From Pedosphaera sp. (lineage in GTDB: Bacteria > Verrucomicrobiota > Verrucomicrobiia > Limisphaerales > JADLHS01): a stretch of 37,194 nt of DNA. The stretch spans positions 1 through 37,194 of the forward strand of contig SIBJ01000032.1 in NCBI GenBank assembly GCA_009695195.1. The letters are read 5' to 3'. A program made the translations under genes and the position numbers. This document shows positions 17,642-27,062 of this stretch, one piece after another; position 1 is the first letter of the stretch; the number at the start of each line of letters is the position of its first letter. A model generated the notes under the pieces. That model made no database searches, was not told the DNA's origin, and saw only the letters and a program-made list of their open reading frames with translations.

Positions 17642-19156
17642 TTACTTCGCCAAGCGGTCGAGGACGTTCTTCGTAATCCGTTCCACCACCGGATCGCCGC
17701 CCCGAAGGCCATGCGACCAGTCCGTGGTGCCGGCGGTGAAGACCGTTCCGCCGCGCGTGTAGAGTCCGAGGCAGGCGGCGCCCGTGCGACCGCGTTCCCA
17801 TTTCTCATACCACTCGCAATCGCCCGGATGCCAGCGGGCCGGCGCAGTGCAAAGCACGTTGAAGGACTCGGGCGTGCCGTCCCTGAACGTCGGGAACGGC
17901 AATCCGTCGCGCCACGTGAGTTCGCAGCCATCGCACTCGTAGCCAACGATCGTGTCCTGGCCGCCGAAGGTGTCGCCGCGTTTCAGCCCCGTGCCTTCGA
18001 AGATCCAATGCTCGGGCCGATGCACCGTAAACGCACCCGAGCCGTCCATGAATTGTCCGTGACTCAAATGAAAACCGCCCCACAAAAAGCCGACGCCGGT
18101 GAGCTGATTCTCGGGGCGCTTCACGAGATGATGACTCCACAGCGACGTCAGGAGGCGATGGTCGCCGGTAGGATACACGGGGTCTTTGTGGAAATTTTCC
18201 TTCCAGCATGTCAGCGCCCGCCCGCCTTCCTCGCTGCGCACCTGCCAGCAACAGGTGTTGCCGCTGAAGAAAGCCACATTGCCGCCGTCGCCAATGAACT
18301 TTTCCAAATTGTCCCGCATCGGCGCGGACCAATACTCGTCATGCCCCACGCTCAACACGAGCCGATAGTGCGGCAGGAGTTCCGGGCGGAATTCGAGGTC
18401 CGCGTTGGCGGCGTAATCGAGCACGTAACCGTTGCGCTCGGCCCACTGCACAAAGGGCAGTTCCCAGTTGGCAAACTGGCTTTCCGGCGGCCGCGCGAAG
18501 GAGACGCGGTTGCCCTGCACGTTGCCGCGGCCATTGTAGGCGTAAAGGCTGGTGCCGCCCCAGTTGTTGTAGGCGTTGTAGGTGTTGGTCGTGAGTTGCA
18601 GGAGGATCTTCGCGTCGCGCCCGGGCGCCGCCGGGCGCACGATGAAATGGCAACTCGACTCAACGCGGCGGCTGCCACGATGGACGAATTTGCCGCCGCT
18701 GTCCGACGCCCGCAGTGCGACCTGGTAATAGCCGCTGCGCCACTCGGCGGGAATCTTCACGCTTAACGCGACCGGCCAGTTGCAGCCCAGCGACGAGGCG
18801 GATTCCGGGATGGCGTGTTCCGCGCCCGGCACGGGCGACTTCGTCGTCCAGACCAGTTCCGGCTTCAGCCCCAAACGCGTGATCTCCAGCGTGAACTTCG
18901 GCGCGCTCGTCGAAACATGAAATGTGACCTCATCGCCCGGCGCGTAGCTGACCTGGCCGGTGTAGCCCTCGAGGAACAGTGGCTGCGAAGCATCACCGGC
19001 TCGCACCAGCCGCGGCAGAAGCAACGCCGCCGCTCCGGCGGTCGTCGAGCGACGGAGGAACTCACGGCGGGTGGAACTGGCGGAAAGAGCGGCGGAGGCT
19101 GGCCTGCGGCGTGGAACAGGAACGGCCAGTTCAGTCTTCAGAGCGTTGGATTTCAT
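17642..19156 (-). CDS. Tat-exported N,N-dimethylformamidase-like protein
   Basis: A 504-residue protein. A twin-arginine signal is present (STRREFLRRSTTAGAAALLL, Arg30-Arg31). The body matches the large-subunit family of N,N-dimethylformamidase: NTYNAYNNWGGTSLYAYN near residues 195-215, VLSVGHDEYWSAPMRDNLEKF, and GGNVAFFSGNTCCWQVR. The second part has GFLWGGFHLSHGQF and VFTAGTTDWSHGL. Members of this family are often found with polysaccharide-degradation genes and are not proven amidases. It starts 66 bases after the GH-like gene, separated by a hairpin, and ends two bases before the PVC cytochrome start, so it is probably the first gene of the downstream transcript. Confidence 0.85.
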   Translation of the reverse strand: MKSNALKTELAVPVPRRRPASAALSASSTRREFLRRSTTAGAAALLLPRLVRAGDASQPLFLEGYTGQVSYAPGDEVTFHVSTSAPKFTLEITRLGLKPELVWTTKSPVPGAEHAIPESASSLGCNWPVALSVKIPAEWRSGYYQVALRASDSGGKFVHRGSRRVESSCHFIVRPAAPGRDAKILLQLTTNTYNAYNNWGGTSLYAYNGRGNVQGNRVSFARPPESQFANWELPFVQWAERNGYVLDYAANADLEFRPELLPHYRLVLSVGHDEYWSAPMRDNLEKFIGDGGNVAFFSGNTCCWQVRSEEGGRALTCWKENFHKDPVYPTGDHRLLTSLWSHHLVKRPENQLTGVGFLWGGFHLSHGQFMDGSGAFTVHRPEHWIFEGTGLKRGDTFGGQDTIVGYECDGCELTWRDGLPFPTFRDGTPESFNVLCTAPARWHPGDCEWYEKWERGRTGAACLGLYTRGGTVFTAGTTDWSHGLRGGDPVVERITKNVLDRLAK

Positions 19157-19195
19157 GGGTCGTGGATTACGATGGCCGATTGGGCCGCTGTCCGC

Positions 19196-19235
19196 AGCGC
19201 AAAAATGATTCCTGCCGCCCAGTCATTTTTGCGCT
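19196..19235 (-). terminator. Strong hairpin containing the stop codon of the GH-like gene
   Basis: AGCGCAAAAATGA at 19196-19208 is the perfect reverse complement of 19223-19235, with a 14-base loop. On the minus strand the first arm holds the last codons and TGA of the GH-like gene. No T-run follows directly, so it is either a weak terminator or an RNA-stabilising or attenuating structure. It separates the SGNH/DUF4832/GH gene set from the dimethylformamidase-like and cytochrome genes. Confidence 0.5.
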
Positions 19236-21079
19236 CGCTTTGTCAACCGCAACGCGGCGTCCTCGGCGAACGCCGGCGAGGTCAGCCGCTTGTCGCCGCC
19301 TTGGTGGTAGATCACTTCGCGCCTCGTCCGTTCGCTGGTCTTGGGGTCGAGCCACTCCGCTTCGTATTCTCCGGCGGGAAGATCGAGCGTCAGTTCAACG
19401 GACGTCGCATGATCGCTCGTGGCAAACGGACTCCGCTTGGACCAGTCGAAATCAATCTCGGGGTCGGTGCGCGTCAGCAAAGGACTTTTCATTTTCCGAT
19501 CCGCGAAGTACTCCGCCTTCAGCCCGCGGCCCGATCCATCCGGAAGCGACAACAGCGACGCGGGCACGACGGCCTTCTCGCGGCTCGCGCTGGACCATAG
19601 TAATTGGGCGACGGCGTCGCGGCCCGCATCATAAATCTCCATCCGGATCGTCGCCTTCTCGCCAGCCTTCAGCACGATCGCCCCCTGATTCTCCGTCCGC
19701 TTGTGGTCGCGCGGGTTCTCGATGATCAACTGGTCGTTGACCCACAGGCGCACGCCATCGTTGCTCACCGTGTGAAAGGTGTTCGTCTCGTCGCGCTCGG
19801 GTGTCACCGCACCAGTCCAGCGCACAGTGAAGCGATCCACGTCAGTGCGCGGGCGAAGATAGATGGCATACGCCCGGCCGTTTTCAGAAAGGGCGCGCGT
19901 CACACGCAGTCCGGCGGGAGCGCACGCCTTGATGACCGAATCATCCGGCGACATGCGCACGAAATCGAAACCGTGAATGAAGTCCTTGAGCACCCGCAGT
20001 TGCTTCCGAAACTCGGAGTTGCCGCCGCCGGGTGATTTGTAATCGGGAAAGCTTCCGTCCGGATGCGTCGGCGTGAAGGAATAATCGAGGCTGCTGAACA
20101 GCGCACCGCCCGCGATGATGCAATCCCAAGCCTCCGTGCGGTAGGCAAGATTCTCCCGTCCGCGAAAGCCCGTCTCGTTGTCGCCGATCACCCCGTCCAA
20201 TACGTAATTCGCGGCGACGGCGTCCGCCGGGGCGGGATGGTGAAAGTTGTAGATCGAGACGGCGGGGTTGGGTTCGGAGATTTTCAAGCCCGCCAGGTTC
20301 AGCGCGATGAGATGTTTGCGCGTCATCGAGGATTCCGCCTCAACGATGGTTGCGACGATTTCGTTTTGCCACGGAATCGTAACGCCACCGAGCCACGCCT
20401 CATTGCAGACCTCGTAATAGACATTGTCGAACTCGTTTAGTGCCTCGACAATCTTCCGCGTGACTGCTTTCTGGACCGCGGTGAGGTCATCGTGTTTCAA
20501 GGCATAGACATCGTTGCGCTAGCCGCGGCCCACGCCGTTGACGTTGTTGGTCGCGTTCATGGGATTCGCGCGCCAAAGATCATTGCCGTAGAGCGGGCAA
20601 AAGAGATTTATCTCGACCACGATGCCGCGCTTGCCCGCCTGGGCGACAAAGTCCTGCAACCGACGGAAATAATTTTCATCCCATTTCGTCATGTCGAACT
20701 TGTTACCCCCATCGAAATAACCCGGCGTGTCGCTGCGCGCCCACGGGGCCAGGTAACGATGCGGCTTGGGCGCGAGCGTGTTGTCCGTGATGCCGAAGGA
20801 CGCCGGAACTTCGCGATACGTGCCGGAGAAAGTCCGCGTGTGATTCAGGCCCTTGGATTGCAATTCGTCGAGATAAGGCACGTAATCGAAATCAAGATTC
20901 AGCACTGCGCCGTAATGTTCGCCGGAGGTGATGAGGATCGCGGGCTGGTCGCGAAAGAGAAAATAGTGCGGGTTGGCCGGGTGCAGAGACAACGGCTTGG
21001 TGGTTTCGGCGCGGGAGACAAGCGTCGAAAGCAGAGTGGCGACAACCAGCGCGGCCTTTGATGTTTTCTTGAGGTTCAT
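19223..21079 (-). pseudogene. Glycoside-hydrolase-like barrel with C-terminal PA14-like domain, interrupted by TAG
   Basis: The full frame would be 618 codons. A signal peptide is present (MNLKKTSKAALVVATLLSTLVSRAE), then a TIM-barrel-like start (HPANPHYFLFRDQPAIL, LNHTRTFSGTYREVP). Codon 187 is TAG (20519-20521), between NNVNGVGRG and RNDVYALKH. The frame then continues with EVCNEAW, where Glu227 fits the acid/base of clan GH-A, and IGDNETGF, where Glu302 may be the nucleophile. A PA14-like segment (VSNDGVRLWVNDQLIIEN) lies near 440-460. The upstream product would lack both glutamates. Its ATG overlaps the stop of the DUF4832 gene (ATGA). It is a nonsense allele, a sequence error or a readthrough site. 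The substrate is unknown. Confidence 0.75.
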
Positions 21080-22587
21080 GATTTATGTGGCGCGGTAGCC
21101 AATGCTCGTGTCGGTTGCGGGATAGTTGAAAGACGCAGGGTCAATTCAACTGCCTCCACGTCTTTGCGAACACCGATCCGGCCGATGGGATGCCGCCCGC
21201 CGGTGAAATAATTCCCGATGGCGAAACGGCACGACGGCGTCATGCCCCCTGGATCGAGAATCGCGAGCGCGAGAAGGTAAGTTCCGCGTCGCAGATTGCG
21301 CGGCAAATTGAAATGTCCGCGAACTTGATTGGCTGTGGCGGGAATTTCGTAGCGCGCCGGGCCGTGGTCCAGAACGTAGTGGCCGCGCGTCGCATCCCAA
21401 TCGGCGAATTGCATCCAGCGATCACCCGGCAACCATTGGCGAATGTCCACGGCGGCGAAGGTTTCGCGCCAGACAGGGTGATGAGTTTGTTCATCCAGGA
21501 GGCTCAACTCCACCGGCCAGTTGTAATAGAATGGCGATGAACCCACGTTGCGAACCGTGAAGGCGACTTCCAACGTCCCGCCTTGCGTAACCTGCGCGGG
21601 ATAGTTGACCTCTTCCAAAACAAACCGATAGCCAAACGCTTTTTGCAATCGCTGCTTGGCTGCCTTGGCGGCGGGACGCTGCCAGTCGTACTCCGCCACC
21701 CACCCCAGATGATTCCAATGGCCGCGCCGGGTGAGGCACTCAATCCAAGCCACATGCGGGGCTTGGGCCATCGAGTCATTCGGGTCTGTGCCCGGCGGCT
21801 CGCCAAAGCCGTAGGGAACTTCGCCGCCACGAACGCGCGTTTTCCATGATCCGGCCAGTTCCGGAGATTCCAGGACTTCCAACATGCGCGCCGTGTCTTT
21901 GTGGGAACCCCACGAGTCCCAGAAGACGCCGAACTGATAATCCGGCCACTGCCACGGATAGCGGATCAGGCAAAGCTTGTCCGGAAACGCGCAGACGTAC
22001 GAATCGCCGATAACCTTTTTCAGCTCGGCGTGAATCGTGGGATTCCATTGTTCACCGCACGGGCCGACGATTCCCGTTTCCACGTAAGCCACCCGTGGAT
22101 CACAATTCCAAGCCGCGCCGAGCTTGGCGATGAGTTTGCCGAGGCGATATAGAAACTTCCGGCTGCCGTAATCGCCAGCCCGCAGGTCGCGTGGCCAGAA
22201 GTATTGATCAGGCCAGTACAAATACACGCGTGGAATGATTTTGAGGTTTCGTTTCTCAATACCAGCCCAGCGGAGATGGCAGAACTCCAGGATTTTCTCC
22301 ACCTCATCGGTGGCAGAGTCCTCAATTTGATTCCAACGTATGTAATGGCGCGCAACGGTGACCAATGGATTATCCAATCCCAGTCCACTTCCGCCATCGG
22401 GGCTTGGAAGATCAGGCCGAAATCCTTTGAGCGGATTAGCAAACGCGCCGACGTACTCGCGCGGGTGGATGCGAACCAAACCGCCCTCCTTCGCAGATGC
22501 CGTGAACGGAATTGCGGCGCTGCCCAGGAGCGAAACTGAACTCGTAGTGGCTACGCGTTTGAGGAAATGGCGGGGGCTCTGAATCAT
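21076..22587 (-). CDS. DUF4832 secreted protein
   Basis: A 503-residue protein starting at the ATG at 22585-22587, which overlaps the preceding stop by four bases (ATGA). A signal peptide of the form SPRHFLKRVATTSSVSLLGS is present. The N-terminal half is barrel-like (NPLKGFRPDLPSP, TVARHYIRWNQIED, RVYLYWPDQYFW, VAYVETGIVGPCGEQW). The C-terminal half, from VLEEVNYPAQVTQGG, is the DUF4832 beta-sandwich, including VAFTVRNVGSSPFYYNWPVE. Proteins of this type occur in polysaccharide clusters and some are related to glycoside hydrolases; no catalytic pair is proven here. It also overlaps the next start by four bases, so the three upstream genes of this operon are translationally coupled. Confidence 0.85.
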   Translation of the reverse strand: MIQSPRHFLKRVATTSSVSLLGSAAIPFTASAKEGGLVRIHPREYVGAFANPLKGFRPDLPSPDGGSGLGLDNPLVTVARHYIRWNQIEDSATDEVEKILEFCHLRWAGIEKRNLKIIPRVYLYWPDQYFWPRDLRAGDYGSRKFLYRLGKLIAKLGAAWNCDPRVAYVETGIVGPCGEQWNPTIHAELKKVIGDSYVCAFPDKLCLIRYPWQWPDYQFGVFWDSWGSHKDTARMLEVLESPELAGSWKTRVRGGEVPYGFGEPPGTDPNDSMAQAPHVAWIECLTRRGHWNHLGWVAEYDWQRPAAKAAKQRLQKAFGYRFVLEEVNYPAQVTQGGTLEVAFTVRNVGSSPFYYNWPVELSLLDEQTHHPVWRETFAAVDIRQWLPGDRWMQFADWDATRGHYVLDHGPARYEIPATANQVRGHFNLPRNLRRGTYLLALAILDPGGMTPSCRFAIGNYFTGGRHPIGRIGVRKDVEAVELTLRLSTIPQPTRALATAPHKS

Positions 22588-23879
22588 TTCATCAACGCCG
22601 CGCCCGGGCGATACGACATCGGCTTCGGATTCAACATCTCGACCAGCTTCGGCAGAATCGCGAAGGCACAGAATTGGTTGCCGCGCGGGTTGTAGTGACC
22701 GACACAATGCTTCGCGACGTAATCCTTGATGTCGCTCTTGTACTGCGCGAAGTCGGCCATGTGATCCTTCATCAAGTCCACGAAGGGTTGGCCGCGCTTT
22801 GTCATGTAATCCACGAACGGCTGATCGGCGCGCACGCCTTCCTTCGCGAAGCGCGTCACTGACTTTGGCGGGTAGGAGAGGACGAACAGCACCTTTTTGT
22901 TCTGCGCCTTCGCAAAAGCATCAACCTTCTCCACGATCTTTTGCGACGCGAAATACGCCGATTGGTGATGCAGCGCATCGGCGGTTTGTGACAGCGCCTC
23001 CGCCGTGTCAATGCGCGTCGCGATGCCGTGGGTGGTGGCGAACTTCAACGTGCCGGCGTAGGCAAGTTCCGGGTTCTTCGCCTTCGCGTTCGAATGGGCC
23101 AGCATGATTTGCAAGCCGAAGTCGTCCTTGAATTTCTCCACGGCCCAGTCGAGATCGCACAGATTGTAAACGCTCTCCGGCGTCGGGCAGACGTTGGGGC
23201 GTTCCTCGAAACGGCCTTCCTTCAAGTTCACCGCGACGTAAGGGAGCGTCGGTTCGATGAACCGCTCGTGTTTCGGCACGCGAATGTTCCGCCAGGAATC
23301 GAGACTGCGAAAATGGTCGTCGTCGTAAATGTTGAAGACGATGAACTCCGCCGGCGCGCGTTGCTCCTCCTTGAGCATTCGCAGATACGCCTGATAAACC
23401 GACCAGCCGCCGACGCCGAAATTGCGCACCGGCTCCTGCAAGTGCGCGGCCAGAACCTCCTGCCAAGTTTCACCGTCGCTGACCTGATGGCATTGCGTGT
23501 AGCTGTTGCCGTAGGTGTTGATGCGGCAGGGCTGGTCCTTGTAATGAATCGTGATGCGTTCGTCGAGCGGGCCGTAGGTGTAAACGCTGGTCGAACCATT
23601 CATGCCGTCTTGAAACCGCGCGTCGCGCAGCAGCCAGCCGAACTCGCTGCTGTATTTCGCGAACGGAAACGCCTTGCCCGCGAGCCACTGCTTCACCTCA
23701 TCCTTCGTGTAAAGAATGCTCTTGAGATAATCACGGGCCGTGACCGCGGCGGGGGATTTGTCGCCGGACTTCGATTTGTTTTGCGCGCGCGCGAGTGAGG
23801 TCACCGCCAGTGTGCCGAGCGCGGCGGCGCTGAACGCGGATTGTTTCAGGAAGTTACGGCGGGGGATATTGGTTTTCAT
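22584..23879 (-). CDS. Tat-exported SGNH-like hydrolase
   Basis: A 431-residue protein. The twin-arginine signal is IPRRNFLKQSAFSAAALG (Arg7-Arg8). SGNH-like elements are YGNSYTQC with Ser126 as candidate nucleophile, NFGVGGWSVYQ as block II, and FNIYDDDHF in the block III position. HYNPRGNQF near the C-terminus supplies the candidate block V His. The motifs are divergent (GNSYT rather than GDSxT), so this is a distant member. It is the first gene of the minus-strand operon and is coupled to the DUF4832 gene by an ATGA overlap. The likely activity is an esterase on a decorated polysaccharide, in parallel with the unrelated SGNH protein at 2854-4179. Confidence 0.75.
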   Translation of the reverse strand: MKTNIPRRNFLKQSAFSAAALGTLAVTSLARAQNKSKSGDKSPAAVTARDYLKSILYTKDEVKQWLAGKAFPFAKYSSEFGWLLRDARFQDGMNGSTSVYTYGPLDERITIHYKDQPCRINTYGNSYTQCHQVSDGETWQEVLAAHLQEPVRNFGVGGWSVYQAYLRMLKEEQRAPAEFIVFNIYDDDHFRSLDSWRNIRVPKHERFIEPTLPYVAVNLKEGRFEERPNVCPTPESVYNLCDLDWAVEKFKDDFGLQIMLAHSNAKAKNPELAYAGTLKFATTHGIATRIDTAEALSQTADALHHQSAYFASQKIVEKVDAFAKAQNKKVLFVLSYPPKSVTRFAKEGVRADQPFVDYMTKRGQPFVDLMKDHMADFAQYKSDIKDYVAKHCVGHYNPRGNQFCAFAILPKLVEMLNPKPMSYRPGAALMK

Positions 23880-23932
23880 TTGCGGGTCAAGGTTGATGCC
23901 TCAGACGTTCGGTTTGGTGGAGAATAGTTTCA

Positions 23933-24092
23933 CGCTCGCCCTCACCCTGACGCTCTCCCCGGGAGAGGGAACAGCAATCGGCTGTTTTCGCTTTGCCGAG
24001 TGTCTTCCGGCAATCTCCGGCTCACAACATTCCAAAAATCGGCGAACGATTCTCCCTCTCCTCGGGGGAGAGGGCAGGGGTGAGGGCGAGCG
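23933..24092. mobile_element. MITE-like palindromic element, copy 1
   Basis: A 160-base element bounded by the perfect 15-base inverted repeats CGCTCGCCCTCACCC (23933-23947) and 24078-24092. Inside each end is a second palindrome of the CTCTCCCC-GGGAGAGGG type. Its core, for example TTTGCCGA and CCGGCAATCTCC, matches copy 2 at 27063-27220 in reverse orientation. It has no coding capacity. It lies in the divergent region between the SGNH operon and the serine hydrolase-DUF5060 gene. Confidence 0.8.
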
Positions 24093-24178
24093 TTCATCAT
24101 ATCAACTCAACCGCGTGAGAGAAAAATATCTGCCCATTACATTCAACACAAATCCCGTGCGGCGTCGGAAATTTACGG

Positions 24179-24210
24179 TTTCGTCCAAGTCTTGAATCAT
24201 TTCCTGCTAG
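24179..24210 (+). promoter_or_regulatory. Two-block conserved motif, copy A
   Basis: TTTCGTC, 15 bases, then TTCCTGCTAG, ending 36 bases before the ATG of the serine hydrolase-DUF5060 gene. The same blocks with identical spacing occur upstream of 32615 and at 35872. The gap sequence is similar to copy B but not to copy C, as expected if only the two blocks are under constraint. It is a candidate promoter or operator for an unidentified sigma factor or regulator. The rest of the 23880-24246 gap holds MITE copy 1. Confidence 0.5.
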
Positions 24211-24246
24211 TCCGCCGGGCGGCGCGCCGGGCAGACTGGGCTTGGC

Positions 24247-27054
24247 ATGTCACGCAATACCAACCGCTCAAGTCCGCAAAACGACCGGGCGGCTTGGTTG
24301 CTCCGCTCCATCAGCGCTGCGAGCGCGCTCGTGATGTTGCTGACGATCTCCTGCCGCACGCCGTCGCTACCGCGCGCACACTTCCCTGGCAAATCTTGGG
24401 CAACTCGCGAGCCGGCGCAGGCGGGCATGAACGCGGCGCTGCTCGACCAACTCGCCAAACAACTCGGCGGGCGCGGTTGCGTGGTGAAGGATGGCTTCGT
24501 TGTGACGGCGTGGGGCGACCAGGCGCAGGTGGCGGATGTGTTGTCGTCCGCGAAACCAGTGCTGAGCACGCTCCTGTTCTTCGCCGTCGAGGAAGGCTTG
24601 GTCAAGAGTGTGGATCAGCCGATTGCGGATTTCGGTTGGGAACTGAAGGAGAAAGATCGCGCCATCACGTTCCGAAATCTCGGCGCGATGAACAGCGGTT
24701 ACGCGCGCCCCGAAGCGCCGGGCGAGGCGTGGGCTTACAACGATTACGCTATTCAACTCTACCAAATGACTTTGTTCGACAAGGTCTTCAAGGAAGACGC
24801 CAAGCTCGCGGCGGAAAATCCGAAACGGCTCGGCGCGCTCGGCTTCGAGGACGGGCTAAAGTTTTCCGGCCAGCGGCGCATCTCGGCATCGGTCCGCGAC
24901 TTCGCGCGCATTGCGTGGTTTTGGGAGAACAACGGGAATTGGGACGGCAAACAGATTTTGCCGAAGCGGTACTTCGATGAATATCGGAGGCCGCAGGCGA
25001 AACGGAATCTCCCCATCAGTCAGGGAAACAAGACCGACGATTATTTGAAGATCAAATCCTACGGCGGCGGCTCGGAACACTTCACGCGTTTCGGTCCGGG
25101 CGTTTACGGCTTCAATTGGTGGTTCAACGGCACAGGGGACCGGCATCGGGAGAATCTCACGTGGCCCGACGCGCCGCCGGATACCTACATGTCCATCGGC
25201 GCGGGCGGCAACAACGCAGCCGTGATTCCGAGCCTGGGCATCGTGCTCGTCGGCGCGGGCGCGGACTGGGCGGATCATCGGGCCGGCGATCCCTTGTCGA
25301 AGATGAATCAGGCGTTGAAGCTCGTCGCGGCGGCGGCGGGCTACAAACCAGAGGCCCACGCGAACATCGCGGGCACGATGAAGAAGTGGCAGCCCGTCAC
25401 GGTATCGTTCCTCGGGCCGGAACTTTCAGAAACGGCCACGCCGAATCCATTCACGGATTTCCGGCTCGAAGTCACGTTCCAACATGGCGACCGGAAGTTT
25501 GTCGTGCCCGGTTATTTCGCCGCCGATGGCAATGCCGCCGAAACGAGCGCGACCTCGGGCCGCTGCTGGCGCGCGCACCTCATGCCGGACGAAGCGGGCA
25601 AGTGGACCTTTCGCGCGAGCTTCCGCAAGGGCGCGGGCGTGGCGATTTCGGACAATCCGAAAGCCGGCGAGCCGACGGCGTTCGACGGCTTGGGCGGTTC
25701 ATTCACCATCGCCCCCGTTGAGAAAACTGCGCCCGGCTTTTACGCCAAGGGACAGCTTGAATACGTGGGCGACCGTTACCTGCGTTTCGCCGAGACGGGC
25801 GAACCTTGGCTCAAGGGTGGCGCGGACAGCCCGGAAAACTTTCTCGCCTTCGCCGATTTCGACGGCACCGTGCCGACGATGCGCTTCAACGCGCACACGA
25901 ACGACTGGCGTTCCGGCGACGCGACGTGGAAGGACGGCAAGGGCAAAGGCATCATCGGCGCGCTGAATTATCTCGCGTCGAAAAAGATGAACTCCGTTTA
26001 CATGATCACCATGAACGTGATCGGCGACGGCAAAGACGTTTGGCCGTGGCTTTCGGAAACAAACATCACGCGTTTCGATTGCAGCAAGCTGGACCAATGG
26101 AACATCGTATTCGACCACATGGATCGGCGCGGATTGATGCTGCATCTGCTGCATCAGGAACAGGAGAACGACCAGTTACTCGACGGCGGCGACCTCGGGC
26201 CGACGCGTAAACTTTTTTATCGCGAACTCATCGCGCGCTTTGCGCATCATCCGGTGATTGTCTGGAACCTCGGCGAGGAGAATACGAACACGACCGAGCA
26301 ACAGAAGGCTTTCGCCAAGTATGTACGCGACACCGATCCTTACGATCACCCGACCGTGATTCACACATTCCCGAGCCAGGTGGATCAAGTCTATACGAAC
26401 CTCGTCGGCTATCCGTATCTCGAAGGGCCGTCGTTCCAGTTCGGCAAGGCGTCGCGCACGCACAAGGAGACGGTGAAGTTTCTCAAGCTCGCGCGGCAGG
26501 CGGGCCGCCCGTGGTATGCGTGTCAGGACGAAATCGGCCCGGCGAGCGATTGTGTGCCGCCGGACGTGCAGGATTCCGAGCGCGCTGAAATCATCCGCCA
26601 CGCGCTGTGGGGTAATCTCATGGCCGGCGGCTCGGGCGTGGAATGGATTTTCGCCTACGACACCTGGCCGCGCGTGCCGACGAAGCATCTCGACATCGCT
26701 TGCGAGAACTGGCGTCCGTGGGAAAAGCTCTGGGATCACACCGCCATCGCGCTGGAATTTTTCCATCACCACCTGCCGTTCACGCAGATGGACACGGCGG
26801 ACAAGCTCGTGAACACTACGAACGCTTGGTGCTTCGCGAAGGCGGACGATGTCTATGCGGTGTTCGTCATGGGCGGCGCGGATGTGAAGTTGCAATTGCC
26901 CGCCGGCAACTACACGCGCGCGTGGTTTGACATTCGCAACGGCGGTGAAATGGTTCCGGCGGAACCCGTTTCCGGCCCCAGCGAAATTGCGTTGGGCAAG
27001 CCGCCGCGCGATGCGGAGAAGGATTGGGTGGTGGTGGTGCGGCGGAAGAAGTGA
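24247..27054 (+). CDS. Lipoprotein fusion: serine hydrolase, DUF5060 and GH-like barrel
   Basis: A 935-residue protein. A hydrophobic segment ends LTISC, so Cys36 fits a lipobox. Residues about 60-365 are a beta-lactamase-related serine hydrolase: SSAK (Ser100, Lys103), WAYNDYA (Tyr164), GFNWWFNGTGD and GAGGNNAAVIPS. Residues about 378-490 are DUF5060 (KKWQPVTVSFLGPE, then PDEAGKWTFRASFRKG). The last part is a barrel: WLKGGADSPENFLAF, KGIIGALNYLASKKMNSVYM, VWNLGEEN with a candidate acid/base Glu, and CQDEIGPAS with a second Glu. The DUF5060-barrel part is paralogous to 30495-32345, and the hydrolase part to the C-terminal half of 11229-13007. It probably removes an ester or other cap and cleaves a glycoside on the same substrate at the cell surface. 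Confidence 0.85.
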   Translation: MSRNTNRSSPQNDRAAWLLRSISAASALVMLLTISCRTPSLPRAHFPGKSWATREPAQAGMNAALLDQLAKQLGGRGCVVKDGFVVTAWGDQAQVADVLSSAKPVLSTLLFFAVEEGLVKSVDQPIADFGWELKEKDRAITFRNLGAMNSGYARPEAPGEAWAYNDYAIQLYQMTLFDKVFKEDAKLAAENPKRLGALGFEDGLKFSGQRRISASVRDFARIAWFWENNGNWDGKQILPKRYFDEYRRPQAKRNLPISQGNKTDDYLKIKSYGGGSEHFTRFGPGVYGFNWWFNGTGDRHRENLTWPDAPPDTYMSIGAGGNNAAVIPSLGIVLVGAGADWADHRAGDPLSKMNQALKLVAAAAGYKPEAHANIAGTMKKWQPVTVSFLGPELSETATPNPFTDFRLEVTFQHGDRKFVVPGYFAADGNAAETSATSGRCWRAHLMPDEAGKWTFRASFRKGAGVAISDNPKAGEPTAFDGLGGSFTIAPVEKTAPGFYAKGQLEYVGDRYLRFAETGEPWLKGGADSPENFLAFADFDGTVPTMRFNAHTNDWRSGDATWKDGKGKGIIGALNYLASKKMNSVYMITMNVIGDGKDVWPWLSETNITRFDCSKLDQWNIVFDHMDRRGLMLHLLHQEQENDQLLDGGDLGPTRKLFYRELIARFAHHPVIVWNLGEENTNTTEQQKAFAKYVRDTDPYDHPTVIHTFPSQVDQVYTNLVGYPYLEGPSFQFGKASRTHKETVKFLKLARQAGRPWYACQDEIGPASDCVPPDVQDSERAEIIRHALWGNLMAGGSGVEWIFAYDTWPRVPTKHLDIACENWRPWEKLWDHTAIALEFFHHHLPFTQMDTADKLVNTTNAWCFAKADDVYAVFVMGGADVKLQLPAGNYTRAWFDIRNGGEMVPAEPVSGPSEIALGKPPRDAEKDWVVVVRRKK

Positions 27055-27062
27055 GTGTGAAA

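Noticed and set aside
24179..24210. Reading the motif copies as sigma54 promoters because TGC stands near a -12 position.
   Set aside because: The required GG at the -24 position is absent in all copies, so this match is too weak.
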